10,483 nucleotides of DNA from Piscirickettsiaceae bacterium (GCA_021767305.1 JAASTL010000010.1:1-10483); one strand, 5' to 3'. Shown: positions 1 to 7,090, counted from the first letter of the stretch. The notes: generated by a model from the letters alone, not told the origin. Translations and numbers: made by a program.

Positions 1-1291
1 CTCCCGTCATAAAGAACCAGCGACCTTCCTGCAGGCTTGGCATCATGTAGTTTTCATATTCCCAAGCCTTACCTTGGTCATTACGCACCTTAAAGATAAT
101 GGTTGGGCCGTTGTTATGCATTTTTTTGCCTGTCGCGGCTTTTTCTTCTTCCGTTGCCGGCACAATATTGTGTAGTCTAAAATCATTAAACTCGGCGCGG
201 AAAACACCCACCGGAGTTTTCAAAGGCTCAGTTTTATTAATTGATGTATTCAGTGTCAGCGGATTTTCTAGTGGTGATAATAGTGGGTGAACCTTAATAT
301 CCAGCTTAGTTCCACCATCACCAAAAGAGGACTGGTAAATCGCATAGTTTTTATAGTAAAGCGGTTTATTTACTTCAATGGTTTGTACAATTGGCTCATC
401 CAAATCCGGAGCGCTCAGAACCAAGTCACTCATATAGGTTTTTGGCATACCGGTATCGTAATACTCAATATGGAAATTCTTGTTAACGATGGTAAAAGGC
501 AGTTTTTGCACGAGATAGCCGTTTTCATAAGGCAGGAAAAGTACATCGGTTTTTTCCCCCTCCGGTACATTTACCGAACCACGGAAAGAGAGGTTTTCTG
601 GCCCTAACCAAGATTCTTGCCCAATTTGATCAAGACTGACCGAGCGGGTTTCAGGTTTAAGCTGGCCGGTGAGTTCGCGGTATTTCAATAGCAGGTTACT
701 GTCTAGCAAACCACCAATACAGATAACAATGATAGAAATATGGGTAAAGAAATAACCTAAACGGTTCCAACGCCCTTTCATGCCAGCAATAGTGACACTG
801 CCATCTTCGCGCTGATGAACTTTGGTTTTAAAACCTTCATGCTTTAACAGTGCGGTGGTATAACCTTGCTGCTGTTCAAGCGGCAATTGCGTGGCAAATT
901 GCATTTGGTTTGGCTGATGTTTAAGTGCATTGATAGAAAGCTTTTCACTGAACTGCTTCATATCTTTCATAAAGCCCGGAGTGTGGCGAGTGACACACAC
1001 GCTGGTAGAAATCAGCAAGAAAACCAAGACTAAAACAAACCAAGCGGCGCCATAAACATGAAATAAACCAAGCATATTAAAAACTTCAGTCCAAAAAGGA
1101 CCAAATTTAATAATGTAGTCTTGCACCGTTTGATTTTGTTGCAGTACGGTACCAATTACCGAAGCAATAGATAACATCACCAATAAGGTGACGGCCAGGT
1201 TCATAGAACCAAGAAAATTCCAAAATACCGACGGCTTTTTACGCGGCGTTTGGTTGTTTGAATTTGTTTGCGCTGGAGTTGCGTTTGTCAT
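1..1291 (-). CDS. resB: ResB/Ccs1 family cytochrome c biogenesis protein (C-terminus beyond window)
   Basis: System II (Ccs) cytochrome c maturation protein. With CcsA it carries haem across the inner membrane and presents reduced apocytochrome c for haem attachment. The frame is open from the ATG at 1291 to the left edge, giving 430 codons and no stop. A hydrophilic N-terminus (1-20) precedes TM1 (about 31-49) and TM2 (about 84-98, after FNMLGLFHVYG and followed by STSVCVTRHTPGF). A third segment (about 183-196) follows WNRLGYFFTH; His184 at its start matches the conserved ResB histidine next to a membrane helix. A large periplasmic domain follows, with SLDQIGQESWLGP and NKPLYYKNYAIYQSSFGDGG, typical of ResB. 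The last predicted helix and C-terminus lie outside the window, where ccsA would be expected. The ribosome-binding site is weak. The gene is divergent from engB. Family assignment is confident; the symbol follows family usage. Confidence 0.92.
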   Translation of the reverse strand, partial: MTNATPAQTNSNNQTPRKKPSVFWNFLGSMNLAVTLLVMLSIASVIGTVLQQNQTVQDYIIKFGPFWTEVFNMLGLFHVYGAAWFVLVLVFLLISTSVCVTRHTPGFMKDMKQFSEKLSINALKHQPNQMQFATQLPLEQQQGYTTALLKHEGFKTKVHQREDGSVTIAGMKGRWNRLGYFFTHISIIVICIGGLLDSNLLLKYRELTGQLKPETRSVSLDQIGQESWLGPENLSFRGSVNVPEGEKTDVLFLPYENGYLVQKLPFTIVNKNFHIEYYDTGMPKTYMSDLVLSAPDLDEPIVQTIEVNKPLYYKNYAIYQSSFGDGGTKLDIKVHPLLSPLENPLTLNTSINKTEPLKTPVGVFRAEFNDFRLHNIVPATEEEKAATGKKMHNNGPTIIFKVRNDQGKAWEYENYMMPSLQEGRWFFMTG

Positions 1292-1621
1292 AGTGTAGTA
1301 GCCCGCTCTGGTAAACCTATATCCCTCTAAAGTCGACTTTTAAAAGGGTTTATAAATTATTTTTGTTTGTCCAGATAGAATTTAGAAAAATAGCATAGAG
1401 TATATACGCTAGAAAAAAATTGATAAAGTATTACTGAGTCTTTATTTACGGGGTATTTATACTTAATGAATTCCGCGAAATTTAATAAACCACGCCAATA
1501 CTTTACAGATTTATAAGCTTTTTCTTATTGAACAACTCAAAACCTAGCCAATTCACTTATAATTCATTGGCTTATTAGTCGTCTCATTTATGACTTCAAA
1601 CCCAAAGGTTAAATTACTGCA
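1292..1621. promoter_or_regulatory. Divergent resB/engB intergenic region
   Basis: This 330-base AT-rich gap contains no convincing ORF and must hold promoters for both flanking genes. For engB, a perfect TATAAT lies at 1558-1563, giving a leader of about 50 bases, but the matching -35 position is poor. A second weak box, TATACT, is at 1458-1463. For resB (minus strand), a TATACT -10 at 1404-1399 sits 17 bases from a poor -35 (TTTATC, 1427-1422). A perfect 12-base palindrome, AAAGTCGACTTT, occurs at 1329-1340, just upstream of the resB start. It could be an operator, but no known site is matched. Confidence 0.5.
1558..1563 (+). promoter_or_regulatory. Candidate -10 element for engB
   Basis: TATAAT matches the sigma-70 -10 consensus exactly and lies 58 bases before the engB ATG. 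The -35 region (about 1535-1540, ACTCAA) is a poor match and there is no TG extension, so this could be chance in AT-rich DNA. Confidence 0.35.
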
Positions 1622-2320
1622 ATGCAACACCCTCTCTACCAAAAAGCCACTTACCTCAAAAGTGTACCGACCATTGATCTCTGTCCCGAAGAGATGACAC
1701 ATGAAGTCGCCTTTGCAGGGCGTTCTAATGCGGGTAAATCGAGTGCATTGAATGTGATTACCTCGCAAAAGTCCTTGGCCAGAACCAGTAAAACGCCGGG
1801 AAGAACTCAGTTGATTAACTTCTTTCCGGTAGATGAAACCAAGGCGTTAATTGATTTACCCGGTTACGGTTTTGCCAAGGTAAACGTCAAAATGAAACGT
1901 GCTTGGGAAGCGGGTTTATCGCAGTACATTGAAGAGCGTCAGGCATTGAGAGGCTTGGTGTTATTGATGGATTCTCGTATGGAACCGACCGAAATTGATT
2001 TGGTCATGCTGGATTGGACTTTAGATATTGATTTGCCCGTGCATGTGTTATTGACTAAATCTGACAAGCTTAAAAATGGTCCTGCCAAAGCGCGTTTGCA
2101 TAGTATGCAGAAACTGATTGCAGAGAATTACCCGCATGCTACGGTTCAACTGTTTTCATCACTTAATAAACAAGGTTTAGAGGAAGTCTGGGATAAGCTT
2201 GATGAGTGGATGGATTTTGAACGCCCAAAAAAAGAAGCTGCCCCACACGAACGCTACCAAGCACCTAAAGGCACCAAGCAGCAGAAAAAGAAAAAAGGCA
2301 ATATCAGACGGTTTAACTAG
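1622..2320 (+). CDS. engB: Ribosome biogenesis GTPase EngB (YihA/YsxC)
   Basis: Essential TrmE-Era-EngA-EngB-Septin class GTPase that acts in the cytoplasm in late assembly of the large ribosomal subunit. All G motifs are visible: G1 GRSNAGKSSALN at 33-44 (Lys39 and Ser40 bind phosphate/Mg), the G2 region SKTPGRTQ at 56-63, G3 DLPG at 78-81, G4 TKSD at 145-148 and G5 SSL at 179-181. G1 and the following LARTSKTPGRTQLIN stretch match E. coli YihA essentially residue for residue. The 232-residue length is slightly above the family norm (about 200-210) because of a basic C-terminal tail (about 200-232, with QQKKKKGNIRR) that could contact rRNA. The ATG at 1622 gives the N-terminus expected from E. 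coli, although the Shine-Dalgarno sequence (AAAGG, about 14 bases upstream) is weak. It is the only + strand gene in the window. Confidence 0.97.
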   Translation: MQHPLYQKATYLKSVPTIDLCPEEMTHEVAFAGRSNAGKSSALNVITSQKSLARTSKTPGRTQLINFFPVDETKALIDLPGYGFAKVNVKMKRAWEAGLSQYIEERQALRGLVLLMDSRMEPTEIDLVMLDWTLDIDLPVHVLLTKSDKLKNGPAKARLHSMQKLIAENYPHATVQLFSSLNKQGLEEVWDKLDEWMDFERPKKEAAPHERYQAPKGTKQQKKKKGNIRRFN

Positions 2321-2325
2321 TCTTT

Positions 2326-2362
2326 AATTTAAAACTGCTAAAGCATTCCATAGCTTTAGCAG
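2326..2362 (-). terminator. Intrinsic terminator after the spy-like gene, between convergent genes
   Basis: A perfect 10-base stem (CTGCTAAAGC / GCTTTAGCAG, 2335-2344 with 2353-2362) has an 8-base loop. Read on the minus strand it begins 17 bases after the spy-like stop and is followed by TTTTAAATT, a reasonable U-tract. On the + strand it lies 14 bases after the engB stop but lacks an immediate U-tract, so it is a weaker terminator for engB. Confidence 0.75.
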
Positions 2363-2379
2363 ATCCAGTTTCATTTTGA

Positions 2380-2823
2380 TTATGATTTTTTGTGGTTTTG
2401 ACGGTAATTATTGCGCAGTTCTTTTTGCTCTTCAGTTAACACTTTATTGATTTGTTCACGTTTTTGTTTTTTCAAAGCCAGCTTTTTCTGTTGTATGTCT
2501 TGCATAATGCTGCGAATTTCTGTCTGTTGCTCTGCGGTTAAGTTTAAATGACGGGTCATACGTTCAAGTTTATTTTCCACTTTTAACTGCATCAACGCCG
2601 CGCGTTTTTCAGGTGTCATGTTTTTATGACTGCCAAATTTGCCAGCACATGATTTGCCATGATGCATTTTCTCACCTTTATAATCCCCTTTCATCATATG
2701 GCAGTGATGTGATTTATGTTGATGCTGCTGTGCTTTAGAGCCACAGCTATACCCCCCTGCAATCGCAACACTAGTAATAGAAGCCAATGCCATAATACCT
2801 GCAATTTTAGTAACCTTATTCAT
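2380..2823 (-). CDS. His-rich Spy/CpxP-family periplasmic protein
   Basis: Small (147-residue) exported protein of the LTxxQ family (Spy, CpxP, ZraP), periplasmic chaperones or adaptors induced by envelope or metal stress. A signal peptide spans residues 1-22 (basic N-terminus, hydrophobic core, AIA|GG cleavage). Two family motifs, LTAEQ (95-99) and LTEEQ (129-133), lie in a long charged helical region (about 70-147). Between them and the signal peptide is a segment with eight His (34, 36, 39, 40, 42, 54, 55, 66), three Cys (27, 41, 59) and several Met, suggesting metal binding as in ZraP; that function is inferred. The ATG at 2823 is chosen because GGAG lies seven bases upstream; the ATG at 2829 would be only one base from it, and longer in-frame starts add non-signal residues. 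It lies just downstream of baeSR-like genes; in E. coli spy is a Bae/Cpx target. Whether it is Spy or a ZraP-like homologue is open, so no symbol is given. Confidence 0.88.
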   Translation of the reverse strand: MNKVTKIAGIMALASITSVAIAGGYSCGSKAQQHQHKSHHCHMMKGDYKGEKMHHGKSCAGKFGSHKNMTPEKRAALMQLKVENKLERMTRHLNLTAEQQTEIRSIMQDIQQKKLALKKQKREQINKVLTEEQKELRNNYRQNHKKS

Positions 2824-2886
2824 GTTCATTCTCCAATTTGATAGTAAGACGGAATCACAGTTGTTGTGTTCCGGTTGAGTTCTATT

Positions 2887-2937
2887 TTCATAAAGAAAGT
2901 TGCAAACTTTATGCAATGAATGGGAGAGATTATGCAA
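2887..2937 (-). promoter_or_regulatory. Candidate spy-like promoter with TTGCA repeats
   Basis: On the minus strand TTGCATAA occurs at 2937-2930 and again at 2916-2909, an offset of 21 bases (two helical turns). A third TTGCA begins 11 bases after the second (2905-2901). Direct repeats about one helical turn apart are the usual binding pattern of OmpR/PhoB-class regulators such as BaeR. A possible promoter is TTGCAT (2916-2911), an 18-base spacer and TATGAA (2892-2887), both four of six to consensus, giving a leader of roughly 55-60 bases. The sequence does not match the E. coli BaeR consensus as I recall it, so assignment to BaeR rests on context. Confidence 0.42.
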
Positions 2938-2948
2938 AGTAATGATGG

Positions 2949-2978
2949 CAAGGGCTTCGCTAAGAATTGAAACCCTTG
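2949..2978 (-). other. Stem-loop downstream of baeR-like gene
   Basis: CAAGGGTTTC pairs with GAAGCCCTTG (ten pairs including one G-U) around a 10-base loop, starting 21 bases after the response-regulator stop. No T-run follows on either strand, so it is not a classical terminator. It may be a transcript-stabilising or attenuating hairpin between baeR and the spy-like gene. Confidence 0.45.
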
Positions 2979-2999
2979 GATTGATAATGAGGTTAGAGT

Positions 3000-3689
3000 T
3001 TAAGCTTCAAGGATAAAACGATAGCCCACACCGTAAACCGATTGAATCCATTCATTGTCACCAAACGCAGCGACTAGTTTTTGGCGCAGTTTTTTGATGT
3101 GGCTATCAATGGTTCGGTCTGAGACCACACGGTTATCGTGATATATACTATCAATCAGCTGAGCACGTGAAAAAATGCGCCCTGGATGTTGTGATAAGGT
3201 TTGCAGAATCTCGAATTCAACCGCTGATAGATCAGCGTCTTTGCCTTGGTAATGCACTTGATAACGTTCACTATCTAGTTGCCAGGCGACTGGTTTTTTA
3301 GGTTCTTGCTGATGGTTTGCACGGCGCAGTAGGGCTTTAACCCGTGCCACCACTTCACGCGGACTGAAGGGTTTGCAAATATAGTCATCCGCCCCCAATT
3401 CTAATCCTAAAATACGATCTAGTTCTTCAATACGAGCAGTCACCATCATAATCGGCACTTCGCTAAAACCACGGATTTGTTTACAAAGTTCAAGGCCATC
3501 GCCATAGCGTTCACTTTGTGGCAGCATCACATCCAATAAAACGCAGTGTGCGTTATGGGATTTTAACCAATCTAAAACCCCTGAGCCTGAATTGAAGTGT
3601 TTGGTTTGATAACCATGACTTTTTAAATATTCAATCAGAATATCCGCAATTTTCTGTTCGTCTTCAACAATAACAATGGTTTGATTCAT
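3000..3689 (-). CDS. baeR: BaeR-like OmpR-family response regulator
   Basis: Cytoplasmic DNA-binding partner of the adjacent kinase. The receiver domain (about 3-120) has acidic residues E9/D10, phospho-acceptor Asp53 (LLDVMLP), Thr84 (MMVTARIEE) and Lys106 (ADDYICKPFSPREVVARVK). The winged-helix output domain (about 133-229) has recognition-helix region RVVSDRTIDSHIKKLRQKL (187-205) and the wing YGVGYRF (219-225). The IEELDRILGLELGADDYICKP and VVSDRTIDSHIKKLR stretches are close to E. coli BaeR rather than CpxR or OmpR. Compared with BaeR there are four extra residues just after the phosphorylation site (MLPQSERYGDGLEL versus MLPGTDGLTL as recalled). Length 229 is normal. It begins 27 bases after the kinase stop, so the two are probably co-transcribed. 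Orthology to BaeR is strongly suggested but judged by eye. Confidence 0.9.
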   Translation of the reverse strand: MNQTIVIVEDEQKIADILIEYLKSHGYQTKHFNSGSGVLDWLKSHNAHCVLLDVMLPQSERYGDGLELCKQIRGFSEVPIMMVTARIEELDRILGLELGADDYICKPFSPREVVARVKALLRRANHQQEPKKPVAWQLDSERYQVHYQGKDADLSAVEFEILQTLSQHPGRIFSRAQLIDSIYHDNRVVSDRTIDSHIKKLRQKLVAAFGDNEWIQSVYGVGYRFILEA

Positions 3690-3716
3690 TCTAGTTCTCT
3701 TTAACCGACTTTTTAA

Positions 3717-5147
3717 TTAAACCTCGGAAGAGGGCAAGGTAATACAAACTTTAATACCACCTAGATCAGATAGAGTTATTTGGAATTCACCGGCATGGGC
3801 TTCCACTACTTGCGAGACCATCGCCAATCCTAGCCCGGTCCCTCCGGTGCGGCGATTTCTGGAGGCTTCAGCACGATAAAAACGTTCTTTGAGTTTTTCT
3901 AACTCTGCTTCGGTCACACTTGGAGCACTGTCTTCAATACAGAGTGTCCAGCCGTTTTGCTCAGCATATAAAGATAATAGCACCTGTCCTTGGCTGCCAT
4001 CTGCCTGTTTACTGTCGGTATAGTCGATGGCATTTTGCAGGAGGTTATTTAGGAGTTGCTGTAAGCGTGCTTCATCTCCTTGAAGCCAAGCATTTTTTTC
4101 CAGTTTAACAAGTTGCAGTTGTATGCCTTTTTGTTTGGCTTTTGCTTCAAACTGTGCTGCGGCTTGGAGCAGAATTCGGCTTAAATCTAAGCGCTGCATA
4201 TGGTATTGCAAAGCACCTAAATCACTCAAACTTAGTTGATAAAGATCTTCAATTAGTCTTTGTAATAAAGCCACTTCATGATGCAGGTTTTCTAGATTTT
4301 CAGGTGTCAGCGGGCGAATACCGTCACGCATGGCCTCAATAGAGCCATTTAGCACGGTCAGAGGTGTACGCAGTTCGTGTGAGATATCGGCAATCCATTG
4401 GTTACGACTGGTTTGGGAGGCCTCGAGTGTTTTGGCTAGATGGTTGACATCTCTTTGTAAGGCACCAAATTCATCCTTGCGATTGATTTTAAGACGGTGG
4501 CTAAAGTCGCCAGAAGTGAGTTGGCGCATTGATTCAGTAAGTTGACGAATCGGTGCTAACAAGTGATTGGCAATCGGCCAGAGAAGAAGCAGAGCCAGCA
4601 CGGTAATGAAAACGGCACCAAGACTTAATAGCTTGAATTGGTTTTGAGAAAACTCGATATCGGTCTTTTCAATCAGTTCTTTGAGTGGATGGTAACCAAT
4701 AATGGCAACCGGCTTGCCATTGAGTTCAATGGGTAACCACATATTATGTGGTTGTAAGGCAAAACCATGAATGATTTGACCTTTGGTATTCATCAAGGTG
4801 ACACGGCTTTCAAATTCATCAGGTGGAAAGTTGCGTTTACGTTTATCGCTCTTTTCCCGAATAATGTATTTTAGTGGTATCGAGTTTTCGCGCAGATCAA
4901 CGCGGTGTGAAAACTTTAACAGGCGTTGCCAAATGTATTCAGGAACGCTCTCTATACTGGAGTTTGGTTGGCTTTCAAGATAAACCTCTATATTACTTTT
5001 CAAGCGCTCCAAGCGTCCTTGGTCACGTTGGTCAACATAGTGCAGCATGGTTTTGTGAAGTACAAATTGATTACTCCAAAGTAAAGCACCTAAGACAACA
5101 AAGCCAAATAAAAGTAGCAATAGTATGAGTTTTAAGCGAATGCCCAC
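3717..5147 (-). CDS. baeS: BaeS-like envelope-stress sensor histidine kinase
   Basis: Inner-membrane kinase that phosphorylates the adjacent regulator. TM1 is at 6-23, a periplasmic sensor at about 24-170, TM2 at about 172-190 and HAMP at about 191-243 (LLAPIRQLTESMRQLTSGDF). The H-box is SHELRTPLTVL, with His257 as phospho-acceptor. The catalytic domain has N-box NNLLQNA (Asn372), DSAPS (406-410) in place of DxGxG, the RFYRAEASRNR stretch (422-432) and G-box GGTGLGLA (435-442). E. coli BaeS also has DSAPG, so the odd G1 box is a subfamily trait rather than decay. DGIRPLTPE and YQLSLSDLGALQY parallel BaeS as well. The start is GTG, well supported by GGAG six bases upstream; no nearby in-frame ATG fits TM1. 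Length is 476 residues, versus about 467 for E. coli BaeS. The sensor sequence differs from E. coli, so the stimulus cannot be inferred. Confidence 0.92.
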   Translation of the reverse strand: MGIRLKLILLLLLFGFVVLGALLWSNQFVLHKTMLHYVDQRDQGRLERLKSNIEVYLESQPNSSIESVPEYIWQRLLKFSHRVDLRENSIPLKYIIREKSDKRKRNFPPDEFESRVTLMNTKGQIIHGFALQPHNMWLPIELNGKPVAIIGYHPLKELIEKTDIEFSQNQFKLLSLGAVFITVLALLLLWPIANHLLAPIRQLTESMRQLTSGDFSHRLKINRKDEFGALQRDVNHLAKTLEASQTSRNQWIADISHELRTPLTVLNGSIEAMRDGIRPLTPENLENLHHEVALLQRLIEDLYQLSLSDLGALQYHMQRLDLSRILLQAAAQFEAKAKQKGIQLQLVKLEKNAWLQGDEARLQQLLNNLLQNAIDYTDSKQADGSQGQVLLSLYAEQNGWTLCIEDSAPSVTEAELEKLKERFYRAEASRNRRTGGTGLGLAMVSQVVEAHAGEFQITLSDLGGIKVCITLPSSEV

Positions 5148-5212
5148 TTAAGTCTCCGTGAATGGTTTAACAACGCTAGAAAAGATGAATTTAATAGAAT
5201 TAACTATAGAAG

Positions 5213-5237
5213 ATTTGCACCCGTAAAAGGTGCAAAT
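5213..5237. other. Perfect inverted repeat between DUF5666 gene and baeS-like gene
   Basis: ATTTGCACC and GGTGCAAAT form a perfect 9-base stem around a 7-base loop, 30 bases after the DUF5666 stop and 65 bases before the kinase GTG. On the minus strand it is followed by CTTCTATAGTT, not a T-run, so it is a poor terminator. It may be an operator or a partial terminator. It contains TTTGCA, resembling the repeats upstream of the spy-like gene. No good promoter is evident between it and the kinase, so read-through from the upstream operon is possible. Confidence 0.5.
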
Positions 5238-5267
5238 AATGTGATTTTAGATAATGATTAAAGTTGA

Positions 5268-6212
5268 CTACTTACCTTCGAGTTGCCCATCATGGTCGCT
5301 AACATTGCTAGTATTGTGTTCTTTGTGACAACAGATTGGATCATACTGGTTTAGCTCATAGCTGTGGATTTTGCCAGCTTTGATTTCTGCGGTCAGTAAA
5401 TAACGTTTGTTTTCTACTTTTTTCTCGCCGGTTTGAATCAAAGTTAAAGGCAAGCCATCAAACTGTGCATCCCATGCTGCCAATTGTGATTGGCTCGCCT
5501 GAATAGAGATTTTCCGCAGTTGATCACTAAAAGTGACTTTAGGTACACTTTGCAACAAATGCTTTTTAGCTGGGTTGTAGCTCAGTAAAGTCGCCGTCCA
5601 GCTTTTATCGATATTTGGATAACCACTCACAGCAATATATTGCCCCTCTTCGATTTTTAAACCAGGTGCAATATTGGTGGTTTTGGTCGTTAAAACGATC
5701 TTACCATCGACGACTAAATGATCTGATTTTACCGCTTCGATTTTACCCGCCAATGGGTAATAAACCTCAATTTTGTTGGTCCAAGGTAGTGGTTTATCGA
5801 TCACGGTTTCTACAACAACCTGCTGTCCGATTTGTAATGAGTCTTGATCAAACAGGTTGGATTTGACGGCAACATCTTGTGGATATTCAATCTCAATACC
5901 GTTGACCCAAACACTACCAAATTCGGTGATGGTGCCAATCACACCAGTGCCGCCAAAGCCAGTACCTTCGGCTACATTGGTGACTTTGGGAGTTGATTTT
6001 TTAGCGACTTTTACTTCTTCACCAGTGCCACCAAAGCCAGATTTATTGGTTGCGATAACGGGTTGCGAAGTGCTTTCAGGCTTGCTGTCAGGTTTGTCCA
6101 TAAAAGGCAGGCTACAACCCGCCACAGTGAAGCTAACGGCTAAAAAAATGAACCATTTGGCAAGGCTGGTGCACATTTTGCCAAAGCGGCGAGAAAAAAG
6201 AGAACCATTCAT
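5268..6212 (-). CDS. DUF5666-type lipoprotein
   Basis: Predicted lipoprotein of unknown function. The N-terminus has a basic stretch, a hydrophobic segment (20-31) and lipobox VAG|C with Cys33, so the mature protein should be membrane-anchored and face the periplasm. A flexible linker (34-90) holds two GFGGTG repeats (59-64 and 85-90). The first DUF5666-like beta domain follows (about 91-150: GVIGTITEFGSVWVNGIEIEY, ending NKIEVYY). A second, more divergent copy is at about 154-212 (AGKIEAVKSDHLVVDGKIV), then a third beta-rich region (about 213-290). The C-terminal tail contains CCHKEH (294-299), a possible metal or disulfide site. The ATG at 6212 is supported by AAGGGA about seven bases upstream; it starts 14 bases after the DUF6502 stop, so the two are almost certainly co-transcribed. 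DUF5666 domains resemble small OB/SH3-like barrels, but no activity is established. Confidence 0.82.
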   Translation of the reverse strand: MNGSLFSRRFGKMCTSLAKWFIFLAVSFTVAGCSLPFMDKPDSKPESTSQPVIATNKSGFGGTGEEVKVAKKSTPKVTNVAEGTGFGGTGVIGTITEFGSVWVNGIEIEYPQDVAVKSNLFDQDSLQIGQQVVVETVIDKPLPWTNKIEVYYPLAGKIEAVKSDHLVVDGKIVLTTKTTNIAPGLKIEEGQYIAVSGYPNIDKSWTATLLSYNPAKKHLLQSVPKVTFSDQLRKISIQASQSQLAAWDAQFDGLPLTLIQTGEKKVENKRYLLTAEIKAGKIHSYELNQYDPICCHKEHNTSNVSDHDGQLEGK

Positions 6213-6226
6213 GACGACTTCCCTTT

Positions 6227-7078
6227 TTACTGGCTATCTTCATCAGATGATGAAATAGCAGAGTGATAGAAATAACCGCCAATATGCATCTCATAACGGT
6301 TATCTGCTTTATTTTTATCCTGTTCTTGTAACTGGCTGGCAAGCTGGTTGATTTCAGTTAACAATTCCATCATGCGCTGGTTACTCAAGGCTTCAATTTC
6401 CTGAACCGATTCTTCGGTAAGCTGATGATAATAAACTGCACGATCAAACATTGCCGGAGATTGGTTTTCTAAGTTATGCGCCACACTGGTAAGGTGGCAG
6501 CCAATGTTCTTACCGGCAAAGAATAACTTCTCTTCAAAGTCCTCTTCTGGGATATAGCCCACTTGATTCAAACAGATTTTCTCAATGCCTTCTTCCTCTA
6601 CTATCTCGACTAAATTCTGCGTCAGCCACTCATCTAAAATGGAACGCGGGTGTTTGTCTTTAGAAACCGAAAACACCAACTCCTCAAAAGAGGGTGAACC
6701 ATCTTGTTGATAGCGGAAAAGTTTACAGGCTTGCCCGTTTTCATCTAAGTAACCCTGATGACCCAGCCAGATAGAGATGAGTTGCGAACTTAAACTCGCT
6801 TTAAGCTCTTTTTCAGTCGGTTGATTAAGATTTTCGGTACGGATGCGTTTGACATCGCCGCGGTGAATACCCGTTAAAAGGCTAATACGGCTGTCGGTAA
6901 GACGCTTGGTTTTAATGCTGCATGACTCTTCTGCAACTTCAACGTAAGTTCTTTTAAGCAAATTTTGCAGACCTACGTAGGTGATGTCTTGATGAATTAA
7001 CAGACGCACTAAAGGCTTCAGCATTTTACTGATGGCTTTGGCGAGAATTTTTTCTTTTTGGTTGAGTTCTTCAGTCAT
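6227..7078 (-). CDS. DUF6502 family protein, putative DNA-binding
   Basis: Cytoplasmic 283-residue protein with no signal peptide or membrane segment. The N-terminal part matches what I recall of DUF6502: MLKPLVRLLIHQDITYVGLQNLLKRTYVEVA (19-49), followed by TDSRISLLTGIHRGDVKRIR (61-80), which reads like a winged helix-turn-helix in which SRISLLTGIHRGDVKR would be the helix-turn-helix. A middle region (about 95-175) contains SIWLGHQGYLDENG and FEELVFSVSKDKHPRSILDEW. A helical C-terminal region (about 180-255) probably forms a coiled coil. The start ATG at 7078 is 12 bases after the barrel-protein stop; its ribosome site is weak (GAAG), suggesting translational coupling. Being encoded with the DUF5666 gene is a common arrangement as far as I recall. 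A regulator of this operon is a reasonable guess, not shown. Confidence 0.78.
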   Translation of the reverse strand: MTEELNQKEKILAKAISKMLKPLVRLLIHQDITYVGLQNLLKRTYVEVAEESCSIKTKRLTDSRISLLTGIHRGDVKRIRTENLNQPTEKELKASLSSQLISIWLGHQGYLDENGQACKLFRYQQDGSPSFEELVFSVSKDKHPRSILDEWLTQNLVEIVEEEGIEKICLNQVGYIPEEDFEEKLFFAGKNIGCHLTSVAHNLENQSPAMFDRAVYYHQLTEESVQEIEALSNQRMMELLTEINQLASQLQEQDKNKADNRYEMHIGGYFYHSAISSSDEDSQ

Positions 7079-7090
7079 GTTTTTACTTCA

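Noticed and set aside
287..607. A 106-codon + strand open frame
   Set aside because: It lies wholly antisense to resB, whose protein matches its family along the same stretch; composition is that of a shadow frame.
1292..1621. A Spot 42-like small RNA next to engB
   Set aside because: In E. coli it lies on the polA side of engB; here no promoter-hairpin-terminator unit is visible next to either gene.
1553..1768. A 71-codon minus-strand open frame overlapping the engB start
   Set aside because: Antisense to the conserved G1 region of engB and lacking any domain or ribosome site.
2824..2937. N-terminal extension of the spy-like gene to an ATG at 2937
   Set aside because: It would place 38 polar residues before a good signal peptide and translate through the candidate promoter; GGAG supports 2823.
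3910..3945. Degenerate kinase: DSAPS instead of DxGxG in the ATP-binding G1 box
   Set aside because: E. coli BaeS has DSAPG at the same place, so this is a subfamily feature; H-, N- and G2-boxes are intact.
6133..6342. A 69-codon minus-strand frame across the DUF6502/DUF5666 junction
   Set aside because: Overlaps the ends of two well-supported genes in another frame and has no independent support.
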